DNA of 22,358 nucleotides from Entrophospora sp. SA101 (GCA_958430865.1 CAUDNR010000471.1:1857-24214), one strand, 5' to 3'. Positions 10,701-20,238 are shown, counted from the stretch's first letter. The notes: generated by a model not told the origin, from the sequence alone. Numbers and translations are program-made.

Positions 10701-12425
10701 CATCCCATCTGACTAGAAGCAAAACATACATTTCCACGTTCAGGTGACACACGAATATCTTGACCTGGGGCGTATTGGCTAATGCAGGCATAAATTGCAA
10801 GAAAGAATGGAAAGAGGAAGAGAAAAAGGAATAAGAGAGAAATTAATTAATTAGTTTTTGTTTATTCATTATAAAAATAAACGTAATTCCAACCTAATCA
10901 CTGTATTAACTTCTTCGATTGTATGTTTAAGTTTAAAGTAAGCATCATTGGGAGGCAGTCTCAATTCCAATATTAATCTATCGACTTTATTAACCACTAA
11001 TGTGAATGACAATTTTTCTTGTATAATATGCTTTATTATACGCTCTGTGTTAGCCATGACCTATGTAATATATATGAGAGATATAAATACACATTAATTA
11101 TAAATAATGCGCTAGTATTCTATAAATCATCAACTAAACCAACTAATTGACTAACTAACCCCTTCGATGGCATCAACAATTAGAATAGCACCATCAGCCA
11201 ATCTAAGTGCAGCTGTAGCCTCGTCCACAAAATCAGCATGTCCTATTATAATTTATAATAATCGTAATTATAATTATTAAAATTTAAAATAATATTCAAA
11301 TTCGCAATCATAGTCATAATATCCATCTTTACCTGGAGCATCTAGAATATTGAATAGATAAGATTTTCCTTTAGTATTTTGCAAAACAAGAGTCATTGGC
11401 ATGCTTTTTATACTAACACCACGATCTCTTTCTAATATATGTGTATCAGTGTAACGTTCCTATATTTATTTTTATTATTATAATTATTATTATTACTACT
11501 ATTTTTATCTCCAAGTAAAATAAATATAGGCAAGCAATAATGTTAATAATAATAATGCTATTTAACCTGTTTATCAACATCCCAAGCTACAGAAGTATGT
11601 GTTTCATATATCAACATATCAACAAATGATGTTTTTCCATGATGTACATGACCCACAATAGCAATATTTCTCACTAATTCAGGAAAATTCATCATATCCA
11701 CTAAAAATCTATAAAAAATATTATTATTATTATTATTATTATATTGAATAGATATTAATTATTTAAATACAAATAAATTCTTATCATGTAGTAATATTAC
11801 TCTTTTTTAAATTTAGTTTCAGGTAAATCTTTTTCTTGAATTTGAAATTTTTTTATTTTTATAGGTTGAATTATTGGTTCAGATAGAGGCTGAGTGTCTT
11901 CTTCTTGAACCAAAGTTTCAACTTCAAGACCATAAACTTCTTCAGCACTTGGATAATATTTCTTGTCTTCATGAAGCACAACCTGATTTGAAGGAATATC
12001 TGAAACAATTTAATTCCCCAGCTAACATCAGTTGGATATATATAAATAGTAGAAATTTTTGAAAGATCAGGATTTGAAAGAACGCACATACACATACACA
12101 TGTATATGCGCGTGGATGTGTCGTATAATAAACATTATAAAGATTTTGAAAATAATAATGGGTCTTATAATGATGATAATAATGAAATTGTGAATGAATT
12201 CAATTCATCAGATAATTGCTAAAAAAATGAGAGAGGATAAATAGTAAACGTATATTTACCTTCTATTTCCATTAGAGCCATGCCGGAAGTCACCTCAGTC
12301 TCTTCATATTCTTCTTGATCCTCAATTTCTTGCATTGGTTGAACAACTTGTTCTTCTTCCTCATCGGTATCAGGTAATTCTGGCCCAAGATAATTACCAA
12401 ATTCATCATAAAGTGAATCATCCAT
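7776..12425 (-). CDS. SNU114: U5 snRNP GTPase Snu114 (EFTUD2, 116-kDa component)
   Basis: Model: complement(join(7776..7841,7928..8065,8149..8302,8387..8481,8556..8674,8776..8863,8949..9162,9231..9415,9515..10030,10127..10321,10414..10568,10654..10778,10894..11060,11160..11242,11333..11459,11567..11708,11801..11999,12260..12425)), 977 residues, close to the human length of 972. The protein is the EF-2-like GTPase of the U5 snRNP. It governs Brr2-driven U4/U6 unwinding during spliceosome activation and spliceosome disassembly. Visible parts: an acidic N-terminus ([19 protein letters not shown]); P-loop GHVHHGKT (141-148); [12 protein letters not shown]; switch II DAPGH; NKVD (263-266); then EF-2 domains II-V with VPA-type [59 protein letters not shown] and [13 protein letters not shown]; and near the C-terminus HTQGQAF and [12 protein letters not shown]. 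The family runs through all 18 exons with no break, so it should be functional. The DAPGH variant of DTPGH also occurs in EF1A. All introns are short; one acceptor (exon 7) follows an atypical purine-rich stretch. Confidence 0.97.
9479..9508. repeat. ATAAAT hexanucleotide repeat in a Snu114 intron
   Basis: About five tandem ATAAAT units lie in the intron immediately after the donor at 9514 (minus strand), ending within about 6 bp of the splice site. Confidence 0.75.
10592..10612. repeat. (ATCA)n tetranucleotide repeat in a Snu114 intron
   Basis: Five to six tandem AATC units lie inside the intron between the exons ending at 10654 and starting at 10568. Confidence 0.75.
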
Positions 12426-12548
12426 TATTTGATATTGCTATTGTTGGATTTTGTTGATACGATATTTTAGAAGAAATGTAGTATAATTTATAATAGTGTG
12501 AAGATGAAGAAATTCAAAAATTTTTTTTGTTTACAAATTGATTGATTT

Positions 12549-12797
12549 TCAAAATTTTTTACCTTGATTGTTTTTCATCGAAATGGAAATTAATGTGACA
12601 ACAACAATAGTAGCTATATTGAGTATAAATATATTGATAGCATTGGGAGGGATGACGTTAAATAATTTATAAATTAAAAAGGTTACTGGATCCTTTGAAG
12701 GTATGGAGAAGTTTGAATTGTCCAATTGTCCATAAATTAGACCATTTTTGTATTCATACTTGATAAGTTTTGTTAGCCTATACTCGGAAAGTTTCAT
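12549..12797 (-). CDS. Possible small membrane protein, 82 residues
   Basis: An open frame runs from the ATG at 12797. It begins MKLSEYRLTKLIKYEYKNG, has a polar middle (YGQLDNSNFSIPSKDP), and ends in a likely transmembrane helix, INIFILNIATIVVVTLISIS, followed by MKNNQGKKF. It lies in the same orientation as Snu114, about 120 bp upstream of the Snu114 start codon. A donor-like GTAAAA near the end (QG|GTAAAA) means the frame may continue by splicing, or be the first exon of a longer, now lost, gene. I do not recognise the family. The codon usage is better than shadow ORFs in this window, but there is no independent support. Confidence 0.3.
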   Translation of the reverse strand: MKLSEYRLTKLIKYEYKNGLIYGQLDNSNFSIPSKDPVTFLIYKLFNVIPPNAINIFILNIATIVVVTLISISMKNNQGKKF

Positions 12798-13029
12798 GCA
12801 TTATTTTAAAGAAAAAGCAAATCGGAGTAAAGGTGGAGGTGAGAACAATATTTTTTTAAAATGATTTATATTGCATGTTTTATGTATTATTGTAAAGACA
12901 TGGGGGTTGCAACTTTGGATAAAGGGTCTGTTCAGGAGTATTAAAGATTAATTGTGGAATAATAACAAATAATAATAATCAATTTATTAATTAATTATTA
13001 ATATTGCCTTGTTGGTTTTTAATCTATAG

Positions 13030-13406
13030 GAACAAAGAAAAGTACATAACCCATTTAATAGTATGCCATGCAGAAACAGTCAGAGGATTAACATTTAATG
13101 AAAACATGAAGGAATTATTACAAAAATTAGTATTGATGTGAGTTGAGTGAGTTCTTGTTGTTATTAGTATTGATTAATTGTAGGAAATAATAAATTAATA
13201 TATTAGTATCAAAGAAAAGCAAGAGATAATTTGTTATTATTATTGTGATATTATGATGTCATAAAACCTTTTCATAGCATTAAATGATTGAAATGTAGGA
13301 ATTTACAATAGGTGAGCAGGAAGTGGAAGCTATCATTAATATTAAAGATGAGAGATTAGACACTGTTGCTAAAGCAAATGTTACATGGCAAATAAATAAT
13401 ACATAA
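13030..13406 (+). pseudogene. Thioesterase-like (hotdog-fold) C-terminal remnant
   Basis: Two plus-strand segments join in one frame: 13030-13129, after acceptor CTATAG, and 13299-13406, after acceptor ATGTAG, with a GTATTG donor at 13130. They read YITHLIVCHAETVRGLTF ... NMKELLQKL, then EFTIGEQEVEAIINIKDERL and DTVAKANVTWQINN, then stop. The pattern H-x-I-x-C-x-A-E-x-x-x-G-L followed by a strand ending IKDE...VAKANVTW resembles PaaI/DUF4442-type hotdog thioesterases, which bear a helix with a catalytic acidic residue and end in such a strand. The linking part normally found between these two blocks is missing, and no convincing first exon is visible upstream (only MGVATLDKGSVQEY near 12902, then a stop). 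It is probably a truncated copy; a gene with atypical splice sites is possible. Confidence 0.32.
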
Positions 13407-13641
13407 AAATTAAGAAATTTATTATTTAATTATTAAATCAGGTTTGAAAATATAACAATAATAATAATAATAAATAATTATAATCATTATAATAATATTT
13501 AAACAAACAATCAATAGAAATATGAAGGCATAAAATTGAGTTTTAAATTTTAAAAATATTATTATTATTACTAAGATTATTATTAAGGATATTATTTTAT
13601 TACCATTAACATAATATTATAGTAATAATAATAATAAGTAC
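13407..13641. other. A/T- and AAT-repeat-rich spacer
   Basis: Only AAT/ATT trinucleotide-like tracts (for example 13458-13475 and 13621-13636) are visible; no coding sequence is supported. Confidence 0.5.
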
Positions 13642-14180
13642 TCACAAATAATTGGTGACAAACACAATGTTAAAGAAAATAAATAAGATTATCATAGTAA
13701 ATATATAAAATCGTTTTCCCACCCTTGTATAATTACAAAGAAACTTACTATGATATAAAATGTAATGGCCATTGTCATAGTTTACTTTTTCATCATTATT
13801 ATAATCATCATCATTGATGTCATCATCATATTTCTCAATATTATCATGCAAAACTTGACTTGGATGACCAATGTAATCTTTCAGATCTTCAAGAAAATCT
13901 TTAGTTGATTAATTATTAAATAGAAGGTGCAAATTCAGGTTCTGGGAATGACAAAGGTGGATGAAAAGCTTTTGTTGATGACAATCTTGAGTGAATCAAC
14001 AATAATGGAATTATCATTATAATCATAATTATGTTGATAGTCATAATGAGTGCTTCCACCCAGAACACTCCATGGCTTGTTGCTTGCGCACAAATATAAG
14101 TAACTTCTATCATCATCATCCAACAAATTATCATAATTAGAAATAAAACTCCAAGATACTTGATTTTGATGGTACAATTA
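13642..14180 (-). pseudogene. Unidentified coding remnants ending in a membrane segment
   Basis: Minus-strand pieces in different frames look coding. The upstream piece (14177 downward) reads YHQNQVSWSFISNYDNLLDD and YLYLCASNKPWSVLGGSTHY; a second frame gives STKAFHPPLSFPEPEFAPSI. A third frame gives KDFLEDLKDYIGHPSQVL, then an Asp/Asn-rich run, and ends with a hydrophobic tail (FTMIILFIFFNIVFVTNYL) at the stop at 13642. No GT-AG pair cleanly joins the second and third pieces, because TAATAATTAA separates them. I therefore read this as a frameshifted relic, although a donor (CATAG|TAAG-type) near 13750 leaves room for an intron. The family is not recognised. Confidence 0.28.
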
Positions 14181-14193
14181 CTATTCTGAATAG

Positions 14194-14555
14194 GGCTCTA
14201 ATGATTCGAATTACCTAGCTTTTGATTCAAACTAATCCGAGCTTATAAATGATTTTATTTGACTTGGTTCTAATCTAATTCAAATATATAATCATATGAA
14301 ATAGATTGAGTTTAAAAGAGTTGTCTTTGGAAATAAATGGTTTCGAAAGTCAAAAAAAAACACACACTCCACTTCCTGTTCTTCTTTGAACCATATCGCA
14401 TTGTGCCTGTTGAAGAGGTATCATCTTCAACAAACGTTAAAAGAAATTTAGGAATCCGGTTTTATTCAAATTGAATTGAATCGAGCCACGAATCGAACCA
14501 AGTCGGATTGAGCCCAGTTTTTTGGAATTTGATTCGTTCAGTGCCTTGGCTCTGA
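14194..14555. mobile_element. Possible degenerate MITE
   Basis: About 360 bp bounded by near-identical 8-mers GGCTCTAA (14194) and GGCTCTGA (14548), a possible target-site duplication. The two outer parts are imperfect inverted copies: GACTTGGTTC near 14262 in one arm pairs with its complement near 14485 in the other, and AATCCGA recurs beside each. GATTCRA-type words are repeated through both arms. No ORF is present. The arms are too diverged for firm boundaries. Confidence 0.35.
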
Positions 14556-15240
14556 AGGAGTGAAGAAAACGAGAATGAGAAATTTGCAAGTTGTAAAATT
14601 ATAAATTGTGAGAAAAAAATCAAGTTGGAAAAATAAAAAGCGAGTCAACGTATTTTTTACCTTGGGACAATAATAGTAATATTGTTCGTTTATTGTTTTT
14701 CTTTATTAATATTAACTGACTACTGTTTAAAATTTTTTTTTATTATTGTCATTGATTATTTTTGAATAAGTGCAGACCATTTTTTCAATTTGAATTGAAT
14801 ATGGTCCAAATTCAATGTTTATAATAATTCTTGAACAATGCTTTAATGCCAGAAATTCTTGATACCACGATCAAGAACAAAGGTATTTTATTGGTTGCAC
14901 GTGACACTAATAAACGAGATTTTTTTTTTACAACGTTGTTAGTTTTGCAATCCATCAATACTCATGGCCTAGAAATTTTTAATTGAGAATAATTCAAATC
15001 AAGTGTCTGTAGTTTTTCTAATCAGGGCGCAACGTACAGGAAACATACTTTCGTCAACGTTCAATGTTATGTCAAATCACTGAATTTTATGAACAGTCAG
15101 AGCAAATGCATTCTGAAAAGGAAATTGTTTTCTCTGCCGTAAATTTCAAAATTAAGATGTTTCTTTCTTCCGCCGATCGTTCCTTCGGTGAAAGTTACGT
15201 TTTTAATAATAATAAAACAAGAACAGAACACGTTATCACG

Positions 15241-15298
<58 letters not shown>

Positions 15299-15840
15299 CA
15301 TTTTACCACGATTTATATGTGAATTTAACGTTGTCAAATGATAATCAATTGAATTTGGGTATTTTCGAATTATTACGTTTTTTAGTAGTATTAATGGTGG
15401 GAGAAGTTCAAAGAAGGCATAATATTAAAATCAACACCGGATTGTTCCGTTTTTTTAGTGGCAGGGAAAGTATTTTCCTTACATTTTCCAAAAAAAAAAA
15501 AAGCATTGTTATTTAAACATTGACATAACAAATAAGCATCTTCTTTACATTTTTTGATTGATTTCCTTTTTGACAATAATGAATTAATTCCGAATTGTTT
15601 AGTGGCGGGGAAAGTATTTTTGAAAAGGGCTTGATTTAGTTAAATGAATTACAACTGATGATGAAAAAACGATCAATGATCAGTTTTTTTATTTATTTAT
15701 TCCTTTTCTTTTCGAAAATTTCCAGAGAGATAATAGTACTATCATCAAATATTGCCAATCCTTTCTAAATTCTTACAAAGTATGTTGCACTGATTTTAAA
15801 TAATTATTTTTTATTATTATTAATTGTATATATAAAAAAA
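14556..15840. other. Gene-free stretch with microsatellite and a short direct repeat
   Basis: I see no supported gene. Contents: an ATT microsatellite (15241-15290) and a 22-bp imperfect direct repeat TTAGTGGC(A/G)GGGAAAG plus TATTTT at 15455-15476 and 15599-15620. Both repeat copies are preceded by CCGRATTGT. A small hairpin TTCTTGAT/ATCAAGAA lies near 14857-14878. The last 200 bp presumably hold the riboflavin synthase promoter. Confidence 0.5.
15241..15290. repeat. (ATT)16 microsatellite
   Basis: An uninterrupted ATT trinucleotide tract of about 49 bp. It creates poly-Ile or poly-Asn shadow frames that are not genes. Confidence 0.95.
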
Positions 15841-16754
15841 ATGTTTACAGGTATTGTAGAACATATAGGAGAAATACTTGAAATTTTAGCTTTAGATAAT
15901 TCAATTAGTGGTGGAGGTGGTTGGTCAATGAAAATCGGTAAAGCTGGACCTGTTTTAGTTGATTGTAAGAATGGTGATAGTATTTCTGTCAATGGTTTGT
16001 GTGATTTTATAATCATAATTTGTGAATGATAGATTAATTGATCAATTTGGGTTTTTATTATTATTGTTAATTATTATTTTAAATTTTCTCTTGTAGGGAC
16101 TTGTCTGACCGTGACAGAGTTTGATATTTCAGCTTCATGGTTTAAAGTTGGACTTTCACCTGAAACTCTTAGAAGAACAAATCTTGGAGAGTTGAAAGTT
16201 GGTGACAAAGTAAATTTAGAAAGAGCTTTATCATTTAATGATAAATTTGGTGGGCATTTTGTACAAGTAAGTCTAACCAATCAACCAATTAAATAATAAT
16301 AATATTTTACAATGATAACAATATTAATAAAAAAATAAATTCTAAAAAAAAAAAAAAGGGACATGTTGATACAACAGCAGAAATAATTTCCATTGAACCA
16401 GAAAATAATTCATTATGGTATAAATTGAAATTGATAGATCCATCACATATAAAATATGTTATACCAAAAGGTTATATTTGCGTTGATGGTACTTCGCTGA
16501 CAGTATGTGAAGTAAATAATCAAGAAAATTGGTTTAGTGTAATGTTGGTTGCTTATACTCAAGAAAATGTTATCATGCCAACTAAAAAAATTGGTGATAA
16601 AGTGAATCTTGAAGTGGATATGTTGGGAAAATATGTTGAAAAATTAATTGAATCAAAATTATTCAGTAGCATTAATAGTAGCAGTAGTAATGAAAATGGT
16701 GAAAATTATATTGAAAGAATTGTAAAAAAATATTTGGACGAAAAATTTAAATAA
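15841..16754 (+). CDS. RIB5: Riboflavin synthase (alpha chain type)
   Basis: Model: join(15841..15994,16097..16266,16359..16754), 239 residues, one frame. The enzyme dismutates two 6,7-dimethyl-8-ribityllumazine molecules to riboflavin and 5-amino-6-ribitylaminouracil, the last step of riboflavin synthesis. The family's N-terminal signature [12 protein letters not shown] starts the protein. The two homologous lumazine-binding barrels follow: first [11 protein letters not shown] with GGHFVQGHVD, then [11 protein letters not shown] with [11 protein letters not shown]. The acceptor of intron 2 is unusual: a run of 14 A residues directly before the AG, with no pyrimidine tract, yet it is the only join that keeps QGHVD. 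A Ser/Asn-rich, then charged tail of about 40 residues ([14 protein letters not shown] ... YLDEKFK) extends beyond the second barrel. The gene stands alone, without other riboflavin genes nearby. Confidence 0.97.
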
Positions 16755-17987
16755 TCAAATGAAAATATAACATGACGCAAATACCACAATAAAATCAAAT
16801 GTTTGCATTATATACGTACGTACCTGGAAATTTACCTTCTGATTTCTCTTTAATTTTAAGGTTATGATTTTTTATGATTTGTTGATTTAATCGCACCCCA
16901 AAATTTTTATAATGATAAAAAGAAAAACTTTGAATAATGGGTTGTTTAACGGATTTTTGTTGTACATGACTACACATCAACTGTCCTGTGCTTGATTAAA
17001 TGGCTTGTACGGTTTTTATCTTACGATCTTACATGATCCGTGTGATCGTGACGTTTTATTAATTCTTTCCCAACTATTTATTTGCCAATCAACAATCAAT
17101 CAGATTATGTGTGAAAAAAAAAATGTGTGGTCATGAAAACAAGTTTTCTTATTAGCAAACATAATAGCACATAATAACATAAATGACACGTTCAATATCT
17201 CTCATTCCATCTTTCACGGCAAGCCTGCCCACAATTAAAGAAATTTTGTCTTTCGTAATATATTGTGATACATCATAATTAAAAACGTTGATTCAGACCA
17301 ATAGTGAATTTTTCGTTATTTATGAATGATATTGAAATGAACAAAGGATGCCTTTTGTTTTTTTACCTTATAAAAGTTTTCTTGATAATAACAGGGGAAG
17401 GAACTCACACACACAAACACGCACACACATATCATTTTCGTTAGTAATTTGAATTAGCAAAGAACAGATAATTTAACATTCTCGAAAATAGAAAATTCCT
17501 TCCACAAAAATCAAGTTTAATTTTTTTCGACATCAACATGCCATGTTTCCACTCGGCACGATCACATCATGGTCAATAGTAATAGAGACTATATGATACA
17601 ATTAATCCTGATTGAATGTTGCACCGGATTGATTTTTGTCATTTTCTTATTATGTTAATGATTATTATTGTTACTATTACTATAATGTTATTCATTGTTA
17701 ATTAATATAATTATTGTTGAATAATCTAGATTATTTTTTTGTTTTTGTTTTTCGAATTTGGATATCTCCATTTGAATCAGTATAAAAATTAGTATTAGCG
17801 ACAAAGACATCAGATTATGTAGAAAGACTATATACCATTTTCCCATTTTTAATAATAATTATTGTTAACATCGAAGGAAATATTTTTTATAAATAATTGT
17901 AACTCTAAATCAAGTAAATTTAACTTTTACCAATCACTACTTTCTCTCCAACATTCGCTCATTCGTTCACTCGACAAACATTAAGCC
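16755..17987. other. Gene-free stretch, probable promoter at its right end
   Basis: No coding sequence is supported. A CA-rich tract lies at about 17406-17430. The last 50 bp (17938-17987) are C/T-rich (TTTCTCTCCAACATTCG, TCATTCGTTCACTCGAC), of the kind often seen just before fungal start codons, and lead into the secreted-peptide ATG. Confidence 0.45.
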
Positions 17988-18229
17988 ATGAAATTTATCT
18001 CTACAACTTTTGTGACTTTTTTACTTTGTACTATTATTTTCGTTGATTCATTGGTTGAATCAACGCCAATCGATAGTAATAACGTGTAAATTTAAATTGT
18101 TTTATAAATTATTTTATAACTTACATATACATACACTATATACATATTAAGATATATATATATGTATATATATATATTTTCTGTAGAGCAAAACCAGAAA
18201 TCAAACATTCTGGTAATCGAAGAATATAG
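17988..18229 (+). CDS. Small secreted-peptide precursor, 46 residues
   Basis: Model: join(17988..18085,18187..18229). The protein starts MKFISTTFVTFLLCTIIFVD, a clear signal peptide (Lys, then a long hydrophobic core), with likely cleavage around SLVES/TPID. The remaining chain, about 20 residues, ends VAKPEIKHSGNRRI and contains a dibasic Arg-Arg, a possible Kex2-type site one residue from the end. There is no Cys in the mature part. The intron (18086-18186, 101 bp) starts GTAAAT and ends CTGTAG after a long TA-rich tract. Splicing at GT|GTAAAT changes an immediate stop (NNV then TAA) into the longer tail, so splicing decides the product. A C/T-rich leader precedes the ATG and an AATAAA is at 18335-18340. 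I do not recognise a family; it resembles effector or signalling peptides only in architecture. The short length makes chance possible. Confidence 0.58.
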
Positions 18230-18534
18230 CCGTTGCAACCACTAGTTAATTTGAATAATAGGAGTAGTTGGAGGCAAAATAATTTATCACTTATTAATAG
18301 CCAATGAATGATATAAAATAATAATAATAATATAAATAAAAGTTACAAACGCATCTGATAATGCATTCGATATGCGTGAAATGCTTTATAAATTACAAGG
18401 CACTAGGGAAAATCTAATATTGGAATTTATTTCATCCTAGTGGTGGACTAATTTCCTTGTTCGACAGACAGATTTAACTTTCTCTTGCAAGTTAGTTATC
18501 TTATTTTGTAAAACTTCTTTTTTAATCAGAGGAC

Positions 18535-18711
18535 ATGATAATCATTTCTACAACTTTTCCCAATAATTTTGAGCTATATATAACATGTTTGCGACAATAC
18601 AGATGTTCATATTGTAGACATAGCCTTGAATGCATGCATTGTCGATGTCCATTTTGTGGATTGACTACGTTTTTTATTCTTTTATGGCCAGGTACATATT
18701 CTTTGATGTGA
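18535..18711 (+). CDS. Possible cysteine-rich mini-protein, 58 residues
   Basis: An ATG-to-TGA frame with an in-frame TAA upstream. After MIIISTTFPNNFELYI it has seven Cys at residues 18, 24, 27, 33, 36, 38 and 41 in the pattern C-x5-C-x2-C-x5-C-x2-C-x-C-x2-C (core RCSYCRHSLECMHCRCPFCG). A hydrophobic LTTFFILLWP follows. Paired CxxC knuckles suggest metal binding, and there are two His (residues 29 and 35). A GTACAT donor-like site occurs at WP|GTACAT, so it may be a first exon. I cannot place it in a family. It could equally be an exon relic: nothing coding is evident downstream before the hAT element. Confidence 0.35.
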   Translation: MIIISTTFPNNFELYITCLRQYRCSYCRHSLECMHCRCPFCGLTTFFILLWPGTYSLM

Positions 18712-19056
18712 GAAGATTCATTTTTGGTGGGAATGGTTAGTGTCGTCTCAATTGTAATGAATGACCAATTATTTTGTTAAATTTCTCTAGCCAGTATCTT
18801 TTCGATATTAGGAGTGTGTCGAATAAGTGTTGTTCTGTATATATACATTGACTTGTGTTGATGGTTTGCGTGCGCGTGTAGGTTCTTGAGAAAGTTGGTA
18901 AAGTGGAATGAGAATGAGAAACCCGAGGCTTTATTATTATAGTGTAGCCGCACTTGAATGAAACACATGATGGGTTGATATGCTCGACAGTATCATGTAC
19001 TTTGTCATTACATTGATAATTCTATGAAATCGCACAAGCCTAGTTTATTTATCCAG
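18712..19056. other. No gene seen
   Basis: Nothing is supported here. The minus-strand frame at 18777-18968 has ordinary A/T-driven composition and no recognisable motif. Confidence 0.45.
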
Positions 19057-19981
19057 TCGCAGAGTATGTTGGATCTGCCCTAGAAAGACCAGCTCAAGGA
19101 CCAGTCTTCTTGGCCCCTGGTCCTCGAAAAATGAAATGGTGTAAATATGTAAATAATGATAGTATTCATTTAAAAATTCAAATACTTGAATATTTTGTAT
19201 GATGTACTAAAATTTAGAAAGTTATTATTATCGTCACCTTATATAAAAACAACAATAATAAAGTTTGAATTATTTGCATTTTCGTTATATTACTATTAAC
19301 CAATTATCATCAAATATCAGAAAATGAAACAACTTTAAATACAAATGCTTATTTTTGTCACAAATTATTACTAAAGAATTTTGGTAGTCTTTTTTTTTTA
19401 ACTGATCGTTCTTTCCTAAAAAATCTAAATTTTCATTATTTTTCCATCCGTAAAAACTTTTTTTTTGGGGAAAATTGTCTTTGATTAACTATTCTCATGG
19501 TCGCAATTATTTACTTTTTAACAACCAAACCATGCCCATTGAACCTGAGACTACAACTATCGACACTTTCTCTATTAATGTTCAAAATGAATTAGCATGT
19601 TATTTGAGCACTCTACTAGAAGATGAAACTGAACCTCTTGATTGGTGTTATGCACAAAGAAAAGAATATCCTATTCTTAGTCTCATTGCTCATGACTATT
19701 TAACAGTACAAGCAACAAGTGCAGCCTCAGAGAAATCTTTTTCAACTGCCAGATGAACAATCAGAAGTCAAAGAAATTGATGGGATCCTGATACAGCTCA
19801 TACAAGCTTGTTTTTAAACCAAAAAAAACTCACATCCCTCTCCAAAATACTGGTCCAGGACTGGTCTTTTTGACTGGTTCAAGGACCACATTAAGAACCG
19901 GTCCCACAATCCCCCAAAAAAGACCAGTCATTTGGGATTAAGTCCAGACCGAACTGGACCAAACCAACTCTAGTTGCAGAG
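19057..19981. mobile_element. Internally deleted hAT-type DNA transposon
   Basis: The element spans about 909 bp (19065-19973) between 8-mers TCGCAGAG (19057-19064) and TTGCAGAG (19974-19981). These fit the 8-bp target duplication of hAT elements with one CG to TG change. The ends are imperfect inverted repeats (left TATGTTGGATCTGCCC; right, complemented, TAGAGTTGGTTTGGTCC). Many copies of GGACCAG/CTGGTCC lie just inside both ends, like hAT subterminal transposase sites. Inside is the last part of a hAT transposase (19475-19822). Autonomous hAT elements are usually several kb, so most of the coding region is gone. Confidence 0.72.
19475..19822 (+). pseudogene. hAT transposase C-terminal dimerisation domain, broken
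   Basis: The frame reads NELACYLSTLLEDETEPLDW, then RKEYPILSLIAHDYLTVQAT and SAASEKSFSTAR. After two in-frame TGA codons (19754-19756 and 19778-19780) it continues WDPDTAHTSLFLNQ. This is the hAT dimerisation domain pattern: DWW, YP.LS..A.DYL, ATSA.SE..FS, then SPDT...LFLN. Both stops fall where the family often has Arg, so each is probably CGA changed to TGA at a CpG. The DDE catalytic part and the BED zinc finger are absent, so no active enzyme can be made. Confidence 0.85.
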
Positions 19982-20203
19982 ATGTTTTTCCTAATATTGA
20001 TGAACATCAACATCATCATCATTGTTTATATTAATTTTACACAAAAATCAATAGCATATTTTATAAACTTTTTTATACCCTGAACTACTATTCCGAAATT
20101 ATGTAATGAGCTGTCCTTATTTCTCACAAATCACATCCAATGTTTTAAACTCAGACAGGGCATAAAACCATTACTCCCTGGGTCCCCAAGACTTATTTAT
20201 ATG

Positions 20204-20238
20204 AGGACCGGGAAAACTCTATAGTATGTGACCGCCAA
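20204..20238 (+). repeat. Left terminal-inverted-repeat block
   Basis: This 35-bp block (AGGACCGGGAAAACTC, then TATAGTATGTGACCGCCAA) pairs with the complement of 21110-21144 with five mismatches. Two of the mismatches are CpG-type transitions. Confidence 0.85.

Noticed and set aside
14480..14510. GGTTCGATTC on the minus strand resembling a tRNA T-arm or Pol III B box
   Set aside because: No acceptor stem or anticodon arm can be folded around it, and the word belongs to a family of degenerate GATTCRA repeats in the candidate MITE.
15064..15516. 150-codon plus-strand ORF
   Set aside because: It is held open by the ATT microsatellite (poly-Ile) and poly-A; the flanks show no family pattern and include the local direct repeat.
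18401..18441. CACTAGG ... CCTAGTG inverted repeat as a possible structured RNA or terminator
   Set aside because: The arms are only 7 bp around a loop of about 27 bases; too weak to claim.
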